A stretch of DNA of 64,000 nucleotides from Hyaloscypha bicolor E (taxonomy: Eukaryota; Ascomycota; Leotiomycetes; Helotiales; Hyaloscyphaceae). Within the stretch, counting starts at the first letter, position 1. Each line of letters begins with the position of its first letter. This document shows, piece after piece, positions 1 to 10,436 of this stretch. The position numbers and the translations under genes are program-made. Below the pieces are notes generated by a model that saw only the letters and a list, made by a program, of their open reading frames with translations, did not search any database and was not told where the DNA came from. Where the stretch lies: assembly GCF_002865645.1 (NCBI RefSeq), contig NW_020194685.1, positions 882,807-946,806 of the forward strand. The letters are read 5' to 3'.

Positions 1-195
1 ATTGCGATTTATACTCATTTTTTCTTTATTTCCTTAAGTTTTTGTTTCAGGGGTATGTCCCCAACTATTTACTACCTATATTGGAATTTGGGCCTGCATA
101 TAAGCTACTGAGACTCACGCTAGCTTAGCTAGCCGTACTACATAGTTCTAAACTAATAAAGTACGTTAAAAGAAAAAAAAAAAAAAAAAAAAAAA
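1..195 (+). mobile_element. LINE copy 1, 3' UTR and poly-A only
   Basis: This is the 3' end of the window's main LINE family, cut by the left edge. It shares the block running from GCGATTTATACTCATTTT through GGGGTATGTCCCCAAC, the GCTAGCTTAGCTAGC palindrome and AATAAA (155-160), then a poly-A run at 173-195. The same block ends copies A, B, F and G and, inverted, copies 2, C and D. Nothing of ORF2 is inside the window. Confidence 0.9.
155..160 (+). promoter_or_regulatory. AATAAA polyadenylation signal, LINE copy 1
   Basis: A canonical AATAAA hexamer about 12 bases before the poly-A run. It sits at the same place in every LINE 3' end here. Confidence 0.7.
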
Positions 196-397
196 TACTT
201 TTAGATAAATAATCTTAGATCTATTAATTTTTATCTTAGAATAATAGTTATTTGAGATTAACTAAACTATATACTTTATTTCAAATAATATTCTTACTTA
301 CTTAAATAAGGTTCTTTAAAACTCAGGTATAAAATACTATAAACCCTTACTTATACTAATAGATATTAGTAATACTAATCTTATACCTATATTAAAA

Positions 398-1070
398 GGC
401 TTTATTATAGACCCTATAGATATTAAAGACTACTAGTACCTTATTAAATCTCTTATATATATTATATTCGAATTCCGACTAGATATTATATTTATAGTTT
501 TAATAGTTAGCTGCTTTATTTTAAATCTAATAGTAAAATATATAATAGTAGCTAAAAGAATTTTATAGTATTTCAAGAAAACCTTTAATTATTAATTTAC
601 TTATTATAGTAATCTCGAGATATTAACTAGCTATTCGAATACTTATTAGGCCAGATATAAAGATATTTAGTATTTTACTAGCGGTTTTATTTTTAATATA
701 AATAGTAAAGCTATTAGCTAGTTATTAAAGAGACAAGCTATTATTACCTACTTCTTTTATAAATCTGAATTAATAATAGAAACCCAGGTTATAAAAGAGA
801 TTATTTGGCTTAGTAGATTTCTTACTAAAGCCCTTTATTAAAAGGAAGTTACTATTATAATTAGAAAATAATTAGAAAATAATTACCCTTACTAAAAATA
901 ATTAATTTTATATATAAATAAAGTATATTAATATTAAAGAGAAATAGGTCCGGAAAGTAATAGCTAATAAGTAAGTTTAGCTTAAATATATTTTAACTAA
1001 ATAGTAACTAGCTAACGAACTTATAAAACCCCTAGTAAAAAATAAATTTAATTATTTCCGGGCTATAATT
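398..1070 (+). pseudogene. Ty1/copia RNase H fragment (copia-2), RIP-degraded
   Basis: The plus-strand frame starting at 398 reads as the C-terminal third of a Ty1/copia polyprotein. In order it shows a YxxLIxSLIYI block with RxDI (the YRxLVGSLxYxxxTRPDI region), AKRILQYFKKT, a TSGFIF block (RSTSGYVF in the family), AISxLLKRQ (AISWxSKRQ) and EIIWLSRFL (EAIWLRxLL). Weaker matches to the end of RNase H follow to about 1070. In-frame stops are TAA or TAG. The expected YSDADWA motif is changed to a non-catalytic form. No LTR is recognised. Upstream RT is missing because LINE copy 1 abuts it. It may or may not belong to the same family as copia-1. Class assignment is firm; exact ends are approximate. 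Confidence 0.75.
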
Positions 1071-1399
1071 AGTATTAAGAAGGTATTATAAGCTTAATAC
1101 TAGAAATAGTTATATGATTTTAGATCTCTTCTCTTTTTCTTATATCTGAAAAACCCTTAAAAAATCTCAAAAGTACTATTTATTTAATTTTTAAAGATCC
1201 CAAAATATACTTCTATATATACTAGTTATTTATATGAAATATAGGCAAATTTAATTATAATAGTATTAAGATATTAGCCGAAAAATTCTTATTTAATTTT
1301 GCGGCTCGGCTTGCTATTTATTTATTTAATTATCTTACCTAACTACTTTATATTAGTTCCAAGCTAGTTATAATAAAGCTATAAATTTACCTCTTATAT
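1071..1399. other. Unassigned AT-rich stretch after copia-2
   Basis: Heavily TpA-rich sequence between the last recognisable copia codons and the poly-T of LINE copy 2. It may hold copia-2 non-coding sequence or an eroded LTR, but no pair was found in the window. Nothing else is supportable. Confidence 0.4.
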
Positions 1400-2262
1400 C
1401 TTTTTTTCTTCTTTTTTTTCCCTTTTAACGTGCTTTATTAGTTTAGAACTATATAGTACGGCTAGCTAGCTAGTATATATTTCTATAGTTTATATATAAG
1501 CCCAAATTCTAATATAGGTATAATAAATAATTAGAGACATATCCCTGGAATAAAAAACTTAAAGAAATAAAGAAAAATAAATATAAATCATAATTCCTCT
1601 CCTATTTCCTATTTCTCTTTTTCCTTATTTCCCTTCTCCTATTTTCTCTCCTATTTTCTCTCCTATTTCCTCCTCTATTTCCTCTCCTATTTCTACTTCT
1701 TCTATTTTTATACTTTACTTAATATACTATTTTCTTATATATATATTAGTTTCTTTTAAGAATACTAGTATATTTTATATCCTAATTTCTGTATATAATA
1801 GTAACTATAGGTTAAAAGTACTAGCTTCTAAGCTCTCTTTAAATAGACTAAATAGTCTAAGTTATTTCTTCCTATATAATATATAATATAAAAGAAGGTA
1901 CTTTATATTCTTAGTTTTACTACATTTGCATTTATTATTAGATACTATATTTAGTCTATATAAATAGGACTTTAAATATCCGTAGCCTAGCTTTAGCTAG
2001 AAGAAGATACTAGCTAGGGGCCTAAATATTCCTAAAGATAGGTTTATTTTTCTAGATACTTTCTATAGATATATATTACTATATAATTCTAGCTAGGTTT
2101 TCGGTTTAGTATAAGATTCTAAAAGTAGTCTATACTCTAGTTTCTTAACTTTATTAATTTCAATTCCTAGAAAAGCAAAGAAGATTTTTACTAATTCAGG
2201 TTCTAATATAAGAGAAGTAGTACCTAGCTTAGTTAGTTCATTAGCTTCTTTATTCCCTATTA
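1400..2262 (-). mobile_element. LINE copy 2, 3' part
   Basis: Minus-strand LINE: a poly-T tract at about 1400-1420, the inverted 3' UTR with TTTATT at 1434-1439 (AATAAA on the minus strand) and the GCTAGCTAGC palindrome. The CT-rich complement of the 12-bp tail repeats follows, then the C-terminal part of ORF2 from the zinc-like C/H motif up to the RNase H region. Similarity to copies D and B stops abruptly near 2262, inside the codons for the GNEEAN block of RNase H. Beyond that lies unrelated DNA, and the RNase H remainder does not resume on the far side. This is therefore a break or rearrangement rather than a simple insertion. Confidence 0.85.
1640..2262 (-). pseudogene. LINE ORF2 C-terminal fragment (copy 2)
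   Basis: Read on the minus strand, this encodes the end of ORF2: the post-RNase H region, the C-x-C...H...C segment (cysteines mostly turned to tyrosine) and the basic-then-acidic end before the EIGE-type repeats. It is truncated upstream at 2262 within RNase H. Stops are TAA/TAG. No function is expected. Confidence 0.7.
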
Positions 2263-3048
2263 TATTATCGGAATAGTCGGAATTAATAGAGAGGTAAAGT
2301 CTTAAAGACTAAAGTAAAGTAAAGTAAGGTTTTAAATTATAAACCAAAGAGTAGAGTAATTTTGAAGTACTATTCGAGTACTTGATTTTCTGGTTCTAAG
2401 GGGGGAAATCTAGCTACTTAAATAATAAAATCTAGCTATACCAAACTACAAGAATAACTCACAACTCTACTAATTATAATAAGCACGGCCTATAAATCCA
2501 CCGATTATTAGAAATCAAATTATAAAACGGCTAAATAAATGTCTTATTAAATCGTAATTATGGCTTAATAGATATCTCGATCTTATAAACCGAATCCTTA
2601 GTTCTAAATCCAAGTCACGTTCTTAATTAGCTAAGAGCTTACTAAGAAATCACGTTCTTAATTAGCCAAGAACTTACTAAGAGATTTTAGCCACTTATAA
2701 GAGGGCTCTCTTAGATAAGAGATAAAATAGCCTAATAAGGCTAGTTTAATTTTTATAATTTATAGTTACTAGTTAACTATTTAATATAAAAATTTAAGTT
2801 TTTATAGAATAATAATTCTTAAGTTAAAGACTTTTTAAATCTCTTAGTTACTACTTTAATTTTGAAATTTAATAATTAAAGTAATTATTAATTAAAGTAG
2901 ATTTTGTTTTAAATATAAAATACTATATATAGTAATATACTATATAAAAAGGTTCTAGTATTTTTTATTTAATATATAATAACTTATATTATTAAAGAAA
3001 GTAATATATAAATAATCTTTTAATTATTTAAATATAATACTATTTCGT
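2263..3048. other. Unassigned, partly less mutated insert between LINE fragments
   Basis: The first 500 bases keep many CpA/TpG and CG dinucleotides, unlike the flanks. They contain a 35-bp direct tandem repeat (2615-2684) and short AAAGT repeats near 2320. The rest (2760-3048) is extremely AT-rich. No reading frame or LTR pair was recognised. It separates LINE copy 2 from LINE copy 3. It could be a solo LTR or a non-autonomous element, but terminal repeats and a target duplication were not found. Confidence 0.45.
2615..2684. repeat. 35-bp tandem repeat, two units
   Basis: Two adjacent units each begin TCACGTTCTTAATTAGC and end TTACTAAGA, at 2615 and 2650. They differ at a few positions, mostly transitions. 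Confidence 0.85.
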
Positions 3049-3263
3049 AGGGCTCTCTGGAAGCTCTCCGAGGTCCTAGGGGTTAATATTAGGGGGGCTA
3101 GAGCCCGGGGGGTCGGGGGGGGGGCCATTTAGCCTAGCTCTAGTTCTACTAATAGTAGGTTCTAGAGCCTGGGGTTAAGTAGATCAGGTATACTGAGTGA
3201 GTTCTGAATGTGGATAAAGTTCTTGGGTGAGAGCCAGGGGAGTAAAAAAACCGAAAATAAACG
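3049..3263 (-). mobile_element. LINE copy 3, 5' 215 bases only
   Basis: Minus-strand copy of the LINE 5' end: the complement of the GC-rich ORF1 start (start codon complement in the GGGGCCATTTAGCC context), the 5' UTR with its TTCTAGAGCCTGGGG block, and the terminal GTAAAAAAACCGAAAAT. It breaks off after about 28 ORF1 codons at 3049. On the right it abuts LINE copy 4 directly near 3263. Confidence 0.8.
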
Positions 3264-4560
3264 TGGAGCTAGACTTATAGTTTATTAAACTAGTAGGCTC
3301 GGTATTCGGGAATAATAGAAAAAGTATAATTCTAAAAATATTATATTTCTTTTAGAAAGTTAATTTAAATATATTAGAATTACTATTTAAAATACTAGAA
3401 ATAAGTTAATATATAGTATTTTTAGTATATTTTATAGAATAGTTTTAAAAATTAACTAGAAGTCTTTATTCTCTAAAAACTTATTCTAGTATACTAGCTT
3501 AATACTTTTAATAATATTAAAGTAAGTATTTTTTATATTTTGAAATTCTTATTTATAAAAAATATACCTTAAAGCTTTATATTTATAATTATAATATAGT
3601 ATTAATTTATATAAGGTTTTTAAGTCTTTATTTTATTAGGGTTTAGAATATAAACTAGTAATAGATTTTGGAATACTATTACTAGCTATTTCTATTATTT
3701 TATTTATAAAGTCTTTAGCTAATAAATCTAGTTTTTAATTTATACTATTTAGTAAAAAGAATATATTCTTAAAGCTATTAGTAAGATAACTTATAAATTT
3801 AGCCTAGTTTGCTTTTTTAGTATTAAATCTAACTAGATTAGAACTAGAATTATAAGTTAACTTACTAATAATAAATAGTACCCCGAAGTAATTAGAACCT
3901 AAATCTAGTAGTATTTACTAGTTTTTAATCTTAATTACTATTTTACTAGTAATAAAACTTAAGTCTAATATAAAAGAAATAGATATATTAGGTTTATAGA
4001 AGATATTTTCTTTTATTTTATTTAATAGCCTTAAAAAGTAATTCTTTATATAATTAATTAAATAGATTATATAAATATTTTAATATTTAAGGAAATTCTA
4101 TTAAGAATAATATATATTAAAATTACCTAGTAATAGAGAGCTATTATAAAGAATAATAAGTAAAATATCCTCTTTTAATATAATTAATACATTATTAAAG
4201 TTTTTTAGATAAATTATATTATAGAAATTAATTAGTTATATTTTTAGTATATTTAGATTTAAGTCTATAATTAAGTAATTAGAATTATTTAGTAAGTTTT
4301 AAACTAGACTAGCTTATAGTTCACGAGTTATATAAACTAGAATTCTAGGCCTTAAAATACTATAATTCGGGAGTATTTAGAAATAGCTAGAATATATAAT
4401 AAAATATTATTTCTAATTATTATTTCCTGCTATTATTTAAAGTTCCTGAATTATAAGAACTTTAATATTTATTTCTATAGCTATTTATAAGATATTTTTA
4501 GTAATAGAACTACTATAATTTATATTAATTTATAGTACTTTATTTAATATAGCTATTTAT
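3264..4560 (-). pseudogene. LINE ORF2 N-terminal part (copy 4), endonuclease
   Basis: The apurinic-like endonuclease domain and the linker up to the first RT codons. Start at 4560, overlapping the ORF1 stop; the ATG is now ATA. It is truncated at 3264 near the conserved LxNYRPSxKW stretch. Many nonsense codons are present. It would nick target DNA in an intact element. Confidence 0.7.
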
Positions 4561-6132
4561 TATTAATAATAATAGAAGTAGTAATAGCTTATTTAATTAC
4601 TAAATAGATCTTATATAGTCTAGAACTAGTTAAATAAATAATATTTAAGTAATTAGAGTATTTAGTAATTATATAAGGGCTTTTTTTTTCTCCTTTATAT
4701 AAATAGAATAAAAATGGTTCTTAGTCACGTGACTCTTACTATATAGCAAGCACTTTAGTTCTTTTTTATAAATAGAATCTAAATATCTATATCCTATATA
4801 TTTAATATATTATATAATACTAGAGATAATATAGTATTTTATTATCTTAGTAAAGATTCCGGTTATAAGAAGTCTATTTTTAATAGCTCTATTAGCTTAA
4901 ATCTCGGTAGGAAATACTACTATTATTAAGCCGGCTTTCTATAAGCCTAAATCTCGCTTTTTCTTTAAAGTAGCCTAATAAAGTTAGCTAATTAGCTAAA
5001 GTTCTTTATTAAAGATTCTAATCTCTTCTAGAACTAGGTTTATTTCTTTAGGTATATTAAACTTATTAATAAATATATTATAAATAATAACTTTATATTA
5101 TAGTTCTTCTTTTTAGATACTAGTAATTAAGGGAAGTATTTCCTTTATAATTAATTCGTTTTAAACTAAAAAATCAGAGTTAAACTCAGGAATAGTATTT
5201 ATTATAATATTATTCTTTAAAGAAAGAAAAACTATAGAGATTACTAATTCCTTAATTTCCTTTAAGCAGAAAATAGTATTAAGCAAATTACGAGTAGTAA
5301 TAATAAAAAACGAGTTAGCCTGCTTTATATAAGCTAGTAGGAGAATACTTCTCCTAAAAAGGGCTATAGCTTTAGTATTACATATACTATTTAAGCTAGT
5401 ATTACGAGTACTAGGGCCTTAATTTCCTTCCTGATTTTTGGATTTAGTTCTAGTATAGGAAACTAAAGTCTAGTTCTTTACCAAGTGATTTTGTAATTCT
5501 TGAATAGTGATTTTAGCCTAAGTAGGCTTTCCGGAGATAGTGGTTTTAGCTTAAGTAGCTTGAGTAGCTGGTTTAGCTTGAGTTCTTAACTGAATTTCGA
5601 TCCGTTTAGTAATATTTTCGAGGTTTATAACTTGAGAGGCTAGTAAAGTACTAGTATATTAAATATATCCGAATTCTATATATTCCCTAAAGATTTCTAC
5701 TAGGTCTAGTAAATAGGATTACTAGTTATATAACGTGAATACTCTAATAGCTTTAATTATTAAGTCTCGCGCTTTACGAATTAGTCTTTTTACTTTATTT
5801 AAAGCTTGATTCTGGAATTAGTAGTAGTTTTCATGATTTTAGTACTTCTTATTAATAGCCTTACTAGAGCTAGGGCCTCGCTTTAGCCCGTTCTGAATAC
5901 GGCTTAAATGAGCTATACTAGCTAAATTAGGCTAAGAAAAAGAGGCTGCGAGTTCGTCTGAGGAGATGAGATTTATAGTTAAATTAAAGATATAGCGGGC
6001 CTCTTGACTAAACCGGGCTAGTAGGGAGCTAGTAGGTAGCTCTAGCTATTCCGTAGGACTCTCTAGGAGCTTTCCGAGGTCCTAGGAATTAATATTAGAG
6101 AGGCCAGAGCCCGGGGAGTCGGGGGGAGCCAT
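4553..6132 (-). pseudogene. LINE ORF1 (copy 4), nucleic-acid-binding protein
   Basis: ORF1 of the LINE family, the putative RNA-binding partner of the retrotransposition complex. The start codon complement lies at 6130-6132 in the same context as copies B, D, E and G, followed by the MAPPD-type proline/serine-rich N-terminus. The zinc-knuckle region lies near 4680-4860 and is strongly eroded. The stop (TAG, 4553-4555) overlaps the ORF2 start, whose ATG has become ATA. It is about 526 codons against 539 in copy B. Numerous TAA/TAG codons mark it as dead. Confidence 0.75.
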
Positions 6133-6282
6133 TTAGCCTATTCTAGTTCTATTTATAGTAAGTTCTAGAGCCTGGGGCTAAGTGGATCAGATATACTAAG
6201 TAAAGTCTAAAGGTAAATAAAGTTTTTAGGTAAAAGTAAAAGAAGTAAAAAATCCGAAAAAAGAGATATATATATATATATA

Positions 6283-6478
6283 AGGGCATTTTTTCTTCTT
6301 CTTCTTATAGATAGAATAAAAATAATTCTTAGTTACGTAATCCTTACTATATAGCAAGCACTTTAGTTCTCTTTTATAAATAGAGTCTAAATACCCGTAT
6401 CTTATATATTTGATATACTATATAATACTAGAAATAATATAATATTTTACTATTTTAGTAAAGATTCTGGCTATAAGC
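6283..6478 (-). mobile_element. LINE ORF1 zinc-knuckle fragment
   Basis: About 200 bases closely match 4679-4865 of copy 4 and the equivalent zinc-knuckle region of copies D and E, in the same (minus) orientation. They are separated from the copy 4 5' end by a short (TA)n run at 6269-6282. It is a displaced ORF1 piece with neither LINE terminus, sitting directly against copia-1. Confidence 0.75.
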
Positions 6479-6879
6479 TTTTATATTCTTTACTTTAGGA
6501 ATTATAAAAGTATTACTAATTTCTTAAACTAGCTTTTATAAATTAATTACAAATTATAAGACCTTTATTTATCTATTATATTCTTAGAGATTTAGCTTAT
6601 TTTTTACTTCTTTTAAGGCCTTAATTCTATATATAATATCTTTATTACTATATTTATCTAATTTATAATTCTAATTACCTTTATTAATATTCCTATAATT
6701 ATATTTAATACTATAGTTTAGAAGGCTTATAATAAGGAAAAATAGGAATTCTTATTAATTATTAATATTAGAATAGCCTTTATAGCTTATGGCTTCTTTT
6801 ATTTATTTAATATAATTAATTATTGTACTTATTATAATAAGAACTATTATATAAAGACTAAGTATTTCCTAAAGTATTT

Positions 6880-7200
6880 ATGTTTTAAAAAGAAATTTAA
6901 TAATAAATAAAAGGCCTGAAATAAGAAATAGAAATAAATAAATAAAAATAGAAGAGATTTTAAGAAGCTAAAGGCTTTTTCTTTATTTAAATAAATCGCG
7001 AATATTATAAATATAGGTATTCTAATAATTAATTATATAGCTATTAATAATTTTATATCCGGAAATATTATTTCTATTCTAATAAATAATTAAATTTTTT
7101 TAGTTCTATTTTACTTATTCTAAAATAAGTAAGTTATTAATATAGGCTATATAAATTATATTATAAGTATTTTAGCTAATTTCTTCGAGCTTTAGAAAAG
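6880..7200 (+). pseudogene. Copia-1 gag end and protease region
   Basis: A lysine/asparagine-rich segment near 6880-7000 is followed by a WLYS-type stretch near 7025-7170. The stretch resembles the copia protease start (W-x-x-D-S/T-G/A with a following HI and YF), but the catalytic aspartate is not preserved. This is a position-based reading in strongly eroded DNA with TAA/TAG stops throughout. The gag zinc knuckle could not be located with confidence. Confidence 0.45.
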
Positions 7201-7899
7201 CTAATATAATACTTATAATAGTATTAGAAATAATATATGTTTTAAAGAAATTAAAATAGTTAAAATTCTAATTCCTGGCCCTAGTAATTATTTAATACTT
7301 CTTTACTTAATTAATATTAAGTATTATTTATTTATAAAGCTATTTAATTTTATTTCTATATTTTAGATCCTTAAGAAAAAGAAATATAGCCCGTTTTTAT
7401 AGAAGAGGCTATTTATTAGATTATAAATAAGATTAAGATTAATATATTTATAAAATATAAACTTTAGCTTCTAGATTAAACTAAATAATAACTTATTTTT
7501 ATTTGCTTTATTATAGAAATCTCTTCCTTTTCTTCTTTTTCTTTTTTTCTAGCTTTATAGCTATTTGTCTTAAACTTTCTCTTATTAAATATCTATTTAT
7601 AGTAATTTTCTTTATCTAAAGTCTTTTCTATTTTATATTATTTATTAGCTCTATAGATCTTCTTTATATTAAAGGCTTTTTTAGCTATTAAGAAGCCTCT
7701 TATTAAGAAACCTATTATTATTTAAATTTATATAATTCGAACTAATATTATTTAGTAATATAATTATATAAGATACCTGGATTTATAAAATATAGCCCGT
7801 TTATTATTTATATATAAAAGTATTAATTTTATAGAAAAATATTATTTATTAGATTATATTTATAAAATATATCTTATATTTAAAAGCTATTAATTACTA

Positions 7900-8180
7900 T
7901 ATAATTATCTAATTAAGCGGGGAAAATATAAGATAGACCTAATTTATTCGAATATAATAGGTCTAATATTTATACTAGACTATAATAGGAACTAGTATCT
8001 AGTTATATTTATATATAATTATTTTAAACTTATAATAATTTACTTAATTAAAATTAAGAATAATATAATAAATAGTTTTATTTACTTTAAGAAGTATTAT
8101 AAATAGCCGGATTTAGGCTAGGTTATTAAATACTTCTATAATAATAATAAAAAGAAATATATTATTAATATATATATATA
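7900..8180 (+). pseudogene. Copia-1 integrase, first half
   Basis: In the frame through 7925-8180 the sequence reads as the start of a copia integrase core: a KYKIDLI then S-N-I-I-G stretch (family: xDLIHSDxxGP, first catalytic D now N), then YLVIFIYNYFK (YFVTFIDDYSR) and a K-I-K-N-N stretch. It ends in YNNNKKKY, equivalent to the second catalytic DNGxEY. The frame is cut at 8180 by the LTR-like insert and resumes at 8931. Confidence 0.65.
8176..8180. repeat. Left target-site duplication of the LTR-like insert
   Basis: ATATA, matched at 8931-8935. The AT-rich context weakens the evidence, but resumption of the integrase frame supports it. Confidence 0.55.
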
Positions 8181-8930
8181 TGTTATTAATTAATATCCAG
8201 GGCTATGGTTGGCCGACCTCCCGAAAAGTATAGGGACGTACTAAGCTAAGGATTTAATACAAAGTCCTACTAAGAGAAGGTACTAAAACCATAAGGGGAA
8301 AAAGGCCTCTCTTCTCCTAGTAGCCCCGGGTCCCTTATCCTGTAGTGTTTTAGTACCCTTATAAACCTTTAAGAAAGCAGTTCGTACTATAATAGTATAT
8401 GGCTATAAGGACTTGCGAGAGCTAACCTTCCCTGATAGATAAAATAACGCCCCTCTTATATACTACTACCCAAGTCCTCCCATAACCCAGATATCCAAGC
8501 CCGACCCCTCCCCTTATCCTCTTAATACCCTATACTCCTCTTTATATCCATAGAAATACCGAGTCCTTGGGCCTGCCTCTATAGAAGGATTCCTCTATTA
8601 TATAGCTAGTCCGAGAGTAAGTTAAGAGAGTCGGAAAGGCTACGGTATCCACCTCGATTTCCCTCGCCGTTCCCGTAGATATATCTCCCCCAAGTATATA
8701 GTAGATCGAGCGAGAGAGGAAGAATCGGAGTCAATATTATAATCGTAAGTCTCGTTAAGTAGAAGTTTGAGCTCCTATAGAGGCACTATACTACTAGCTT
8801 GCATAAAACCGGATTAGGCAGTAAAGGAAAATCTCCCTGTATTTGCTCGTAACTTAATCTTAGCCCTATACTCCAGAGAGTATAGGTTAATAGCCTGTAC
8901 TACGAGGAGGTATTAAGTCGTCGCAGGCCA
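8181..8930. mobile_element. 750-bp LTR-like insertion, relatively GC-rich
   Basis: The segment begins TGTTATTAATTAATATCCAG and ends GTCGCAGGCCA, giving the TG...CA ends of an LTR. It is bounded by 5-bp direct repeats ATATA (8176-8180 and 8931-8935). It interrupts the copia-1 integrase frame, which resumes on the other side. Its base composition is far more balanced than its host and it keeps many CpA and TpG steps, so it has seen little RIP. An inverted-repeat pair (8279-8289 with 8347-8357) can form a hairpin. A solo LTR is the simplest reading; a SINE- or MITE-like element is an alternative. No second copy is in the window. Confidence 0.65.
8279..8357. repeat. Inverted repeat / hairpin inside the LTR-like insert
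   Basis: GGTACTAAAAC (8279-8289) pairs perfectly with GTTTTAGTACC (8347-8357), and ATAAGGG (8291-8297) with CCCTTAT (8332-8338). Together they form an imperfect stem around a GC-rich loop. Confidence 0.75.
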
Positions 8931-8935
8931 ATATA
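8931..8935. repeat. Right target-site duplication of the LTR-like insert
   Basis: ATATA directly after the CA end of the insert; partner of 8176-8180. Confidence 0.55.
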
Positions 8936-9420
8936 TTATTAATAAGTTCTAGAAAATACTTTTTAAAAAAAGAATTAGATAAGAACTAATTAAACTATAT
9001 ATTTCTTAAATAAACGAATATATAAAATATCTTAAATAGATTATTTATTATAAAGCGGCTTTATTTCTCAAATATATTAGCCTTAATTTCAAGTTCTGGC
9101 CTAAGACTATTAAGTATATTATATATCTTTATATATAAAGCTCCTATTTTAAGATTAAAAAAACTTTATTTAAAATATAATATAGCTATTACTTATATAT
9201 TAGTTATATTTATATATTTGGTTTTATTATTTATTATAGTAATTCCGGAAGGTTATAAAAGCTTATTTATAATAAAGCTAGTAAAGGAATTCTTATTAGA
9301 TATAAGAGAAATATTTTATATTATATCTTTAAACTAGATAAATAAATTTACTAGATTATAGCTCTATAAACTATTAAATAAATATTCTAGTAATAATTTA
9401 ATCCGGAAAATATTCGGGAA
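8936..9420 (+). pseudogene. Copia-1 integrase, second half
   Basis: Plus-strand continuation of the integrase core after the insert: a YFLKKEL-type segment (family: fL...GI..E), a region matching PyTPQQNGVAERxNRTL (final catalytic E not clearly kept), then an LNRLFIIKRLYFSNI-type helix and the C-terminal GFIIYYSN-like segment. Many TAA/TAG codons. Function is lost. Confidence 0.6.
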
Positions 9421-10436
9421 GAAGACCCGAATATAGATTACTTTACGGATTTTACTAAACCCGGAATTTATTATACTTTTAAGTATATTAAGCCTATACT
9501 AGTTTTAATTACTCTTATATATTTTATTTAAAAAAAGAAGTATCTAGTAAATAAAAACTAGTTTATTTAGTCTATTACTAAAATATAAGTACTATTTTAT
9601 AAGTCTTAGCTATATTTAAAGGCTCCTGTTTTATATCTACTAGTTCTAACTAGTTCTAGACCATAATTCTATAAGTCTTAGCTATATTTAAAAGCTCTTA
9701 TTTCGTATTTACTAGTCCAAATTAGCTCTAGTTCTTCTCTCCCGAATTCTATCTAGTAATTAAGCTTTAGTATTTTTCCTATTCTATATCTACTAGTCTT
9801 AACTAGCTCAGGTTTTCCCCTGGGCTTTTCTTAATTACTAGGCCCATACTAGTTAATTTACTAGAACCTCTAATAAGCTCTATTTATCTCTTATAATAAT
9901 TTCTAGTATAAGTTTAATAGTTTTTTTCCCGAGTTTCTTCTTATTTTAATAGCTTTAAGCTATACTTTATTTATCCGGAACCCGCTACTAGCTTAGCTAC
10001 TAGCTCTAGAAATACCTTAGCTATAATTCTTATAGTTTATATTTATTAAATACTTTCCAGAAGCCTTTCTAGTAATTAATTTTATTTCCTTTTATTTATA
10101 GACTATTTATAGCTCTTTATAATAAGGCTTATTTATTAAGCTAAGTTTATAGGCTTTCTGGGAAAGTACCCTACTAAAACAAGAGCCTCTTTCTCTATAG
10201 GCTATTAAATAAGAGTATTTCTAGTATTCGGAACTTAATTCTAACTTTAAGGAATTAGAGAATTCAAAGAACTTATATTAAGCTTCTTTATATTTATAAG
10301 CTATAATAAAAAAATAAGCTTATTTATAACTTTAAGAACCTCTTTTCTCTAGAACTATTTATAGATCCAGATCCTAATCCCGAGTTCTATTTACTCTTAA
10401 AAAACGAAAATACTAATTCTTTTAAATATATTTATT
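9421..10436 (+). pseudogene. Copia-1 linker between integrase and reverse transcriptase
   Basis: A low-complexity stretch with recurring CTACTAGTCxxAACTAG-type motifs (9630-9800) encodes a Ser/Pro/Leu-rich spacer, as is usual between copia integrase and RT. From about 10150 it becomes lysine-rich and runs up to the LINE A insertion point. The downstream RT starts at 21581. Confidence 0.5.
10426..10436. repeat. Left target-site duplication of LINE A
   Basis: ATATATTTATT, repeated at 21570-21580 after LINE A's poly-A and short TA tract. Confidence 0.65.

Larger units (their letters stand above)
3264..6268 (-). mobile_element. LINE copy 4, 5' half (5' UTR, ORF1, endonuclease)
   Basis: Minus-strand LINE from its 5' end (about 6268, GTAAAAAATCCGAAAAAAG) down to the beginning of the reverse transcriptase region at 3264. 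The second half of ORF2, the 3' UTR and poly-A are absent. The break falls in the same few codons where copy E is also broken. The left neighbour is the 5' end of copy 3. Confidence 0.85.
6479..10436 (+). mobile_element. Ty1/copia element copia-1, left part (gag, protease, integrase)
   Basis: Plus-strand copia polyprotein remnant. The gag/protease region is at about 6800-7200, integrase at 7900-8180 and 8931-9420, and a Ser/Pro-rich linker at 9600-10300. The RT continues beyond LINE A at 21581. The copia order (protease, integrase, RT) is preserved. It is interrupted by the 750-bp LTR-like insert (8181-8930) and by LINE A. The 5' LTR was not identified; the left end is set by the LINE fragment at 6478. 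Confidence 0.75.
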
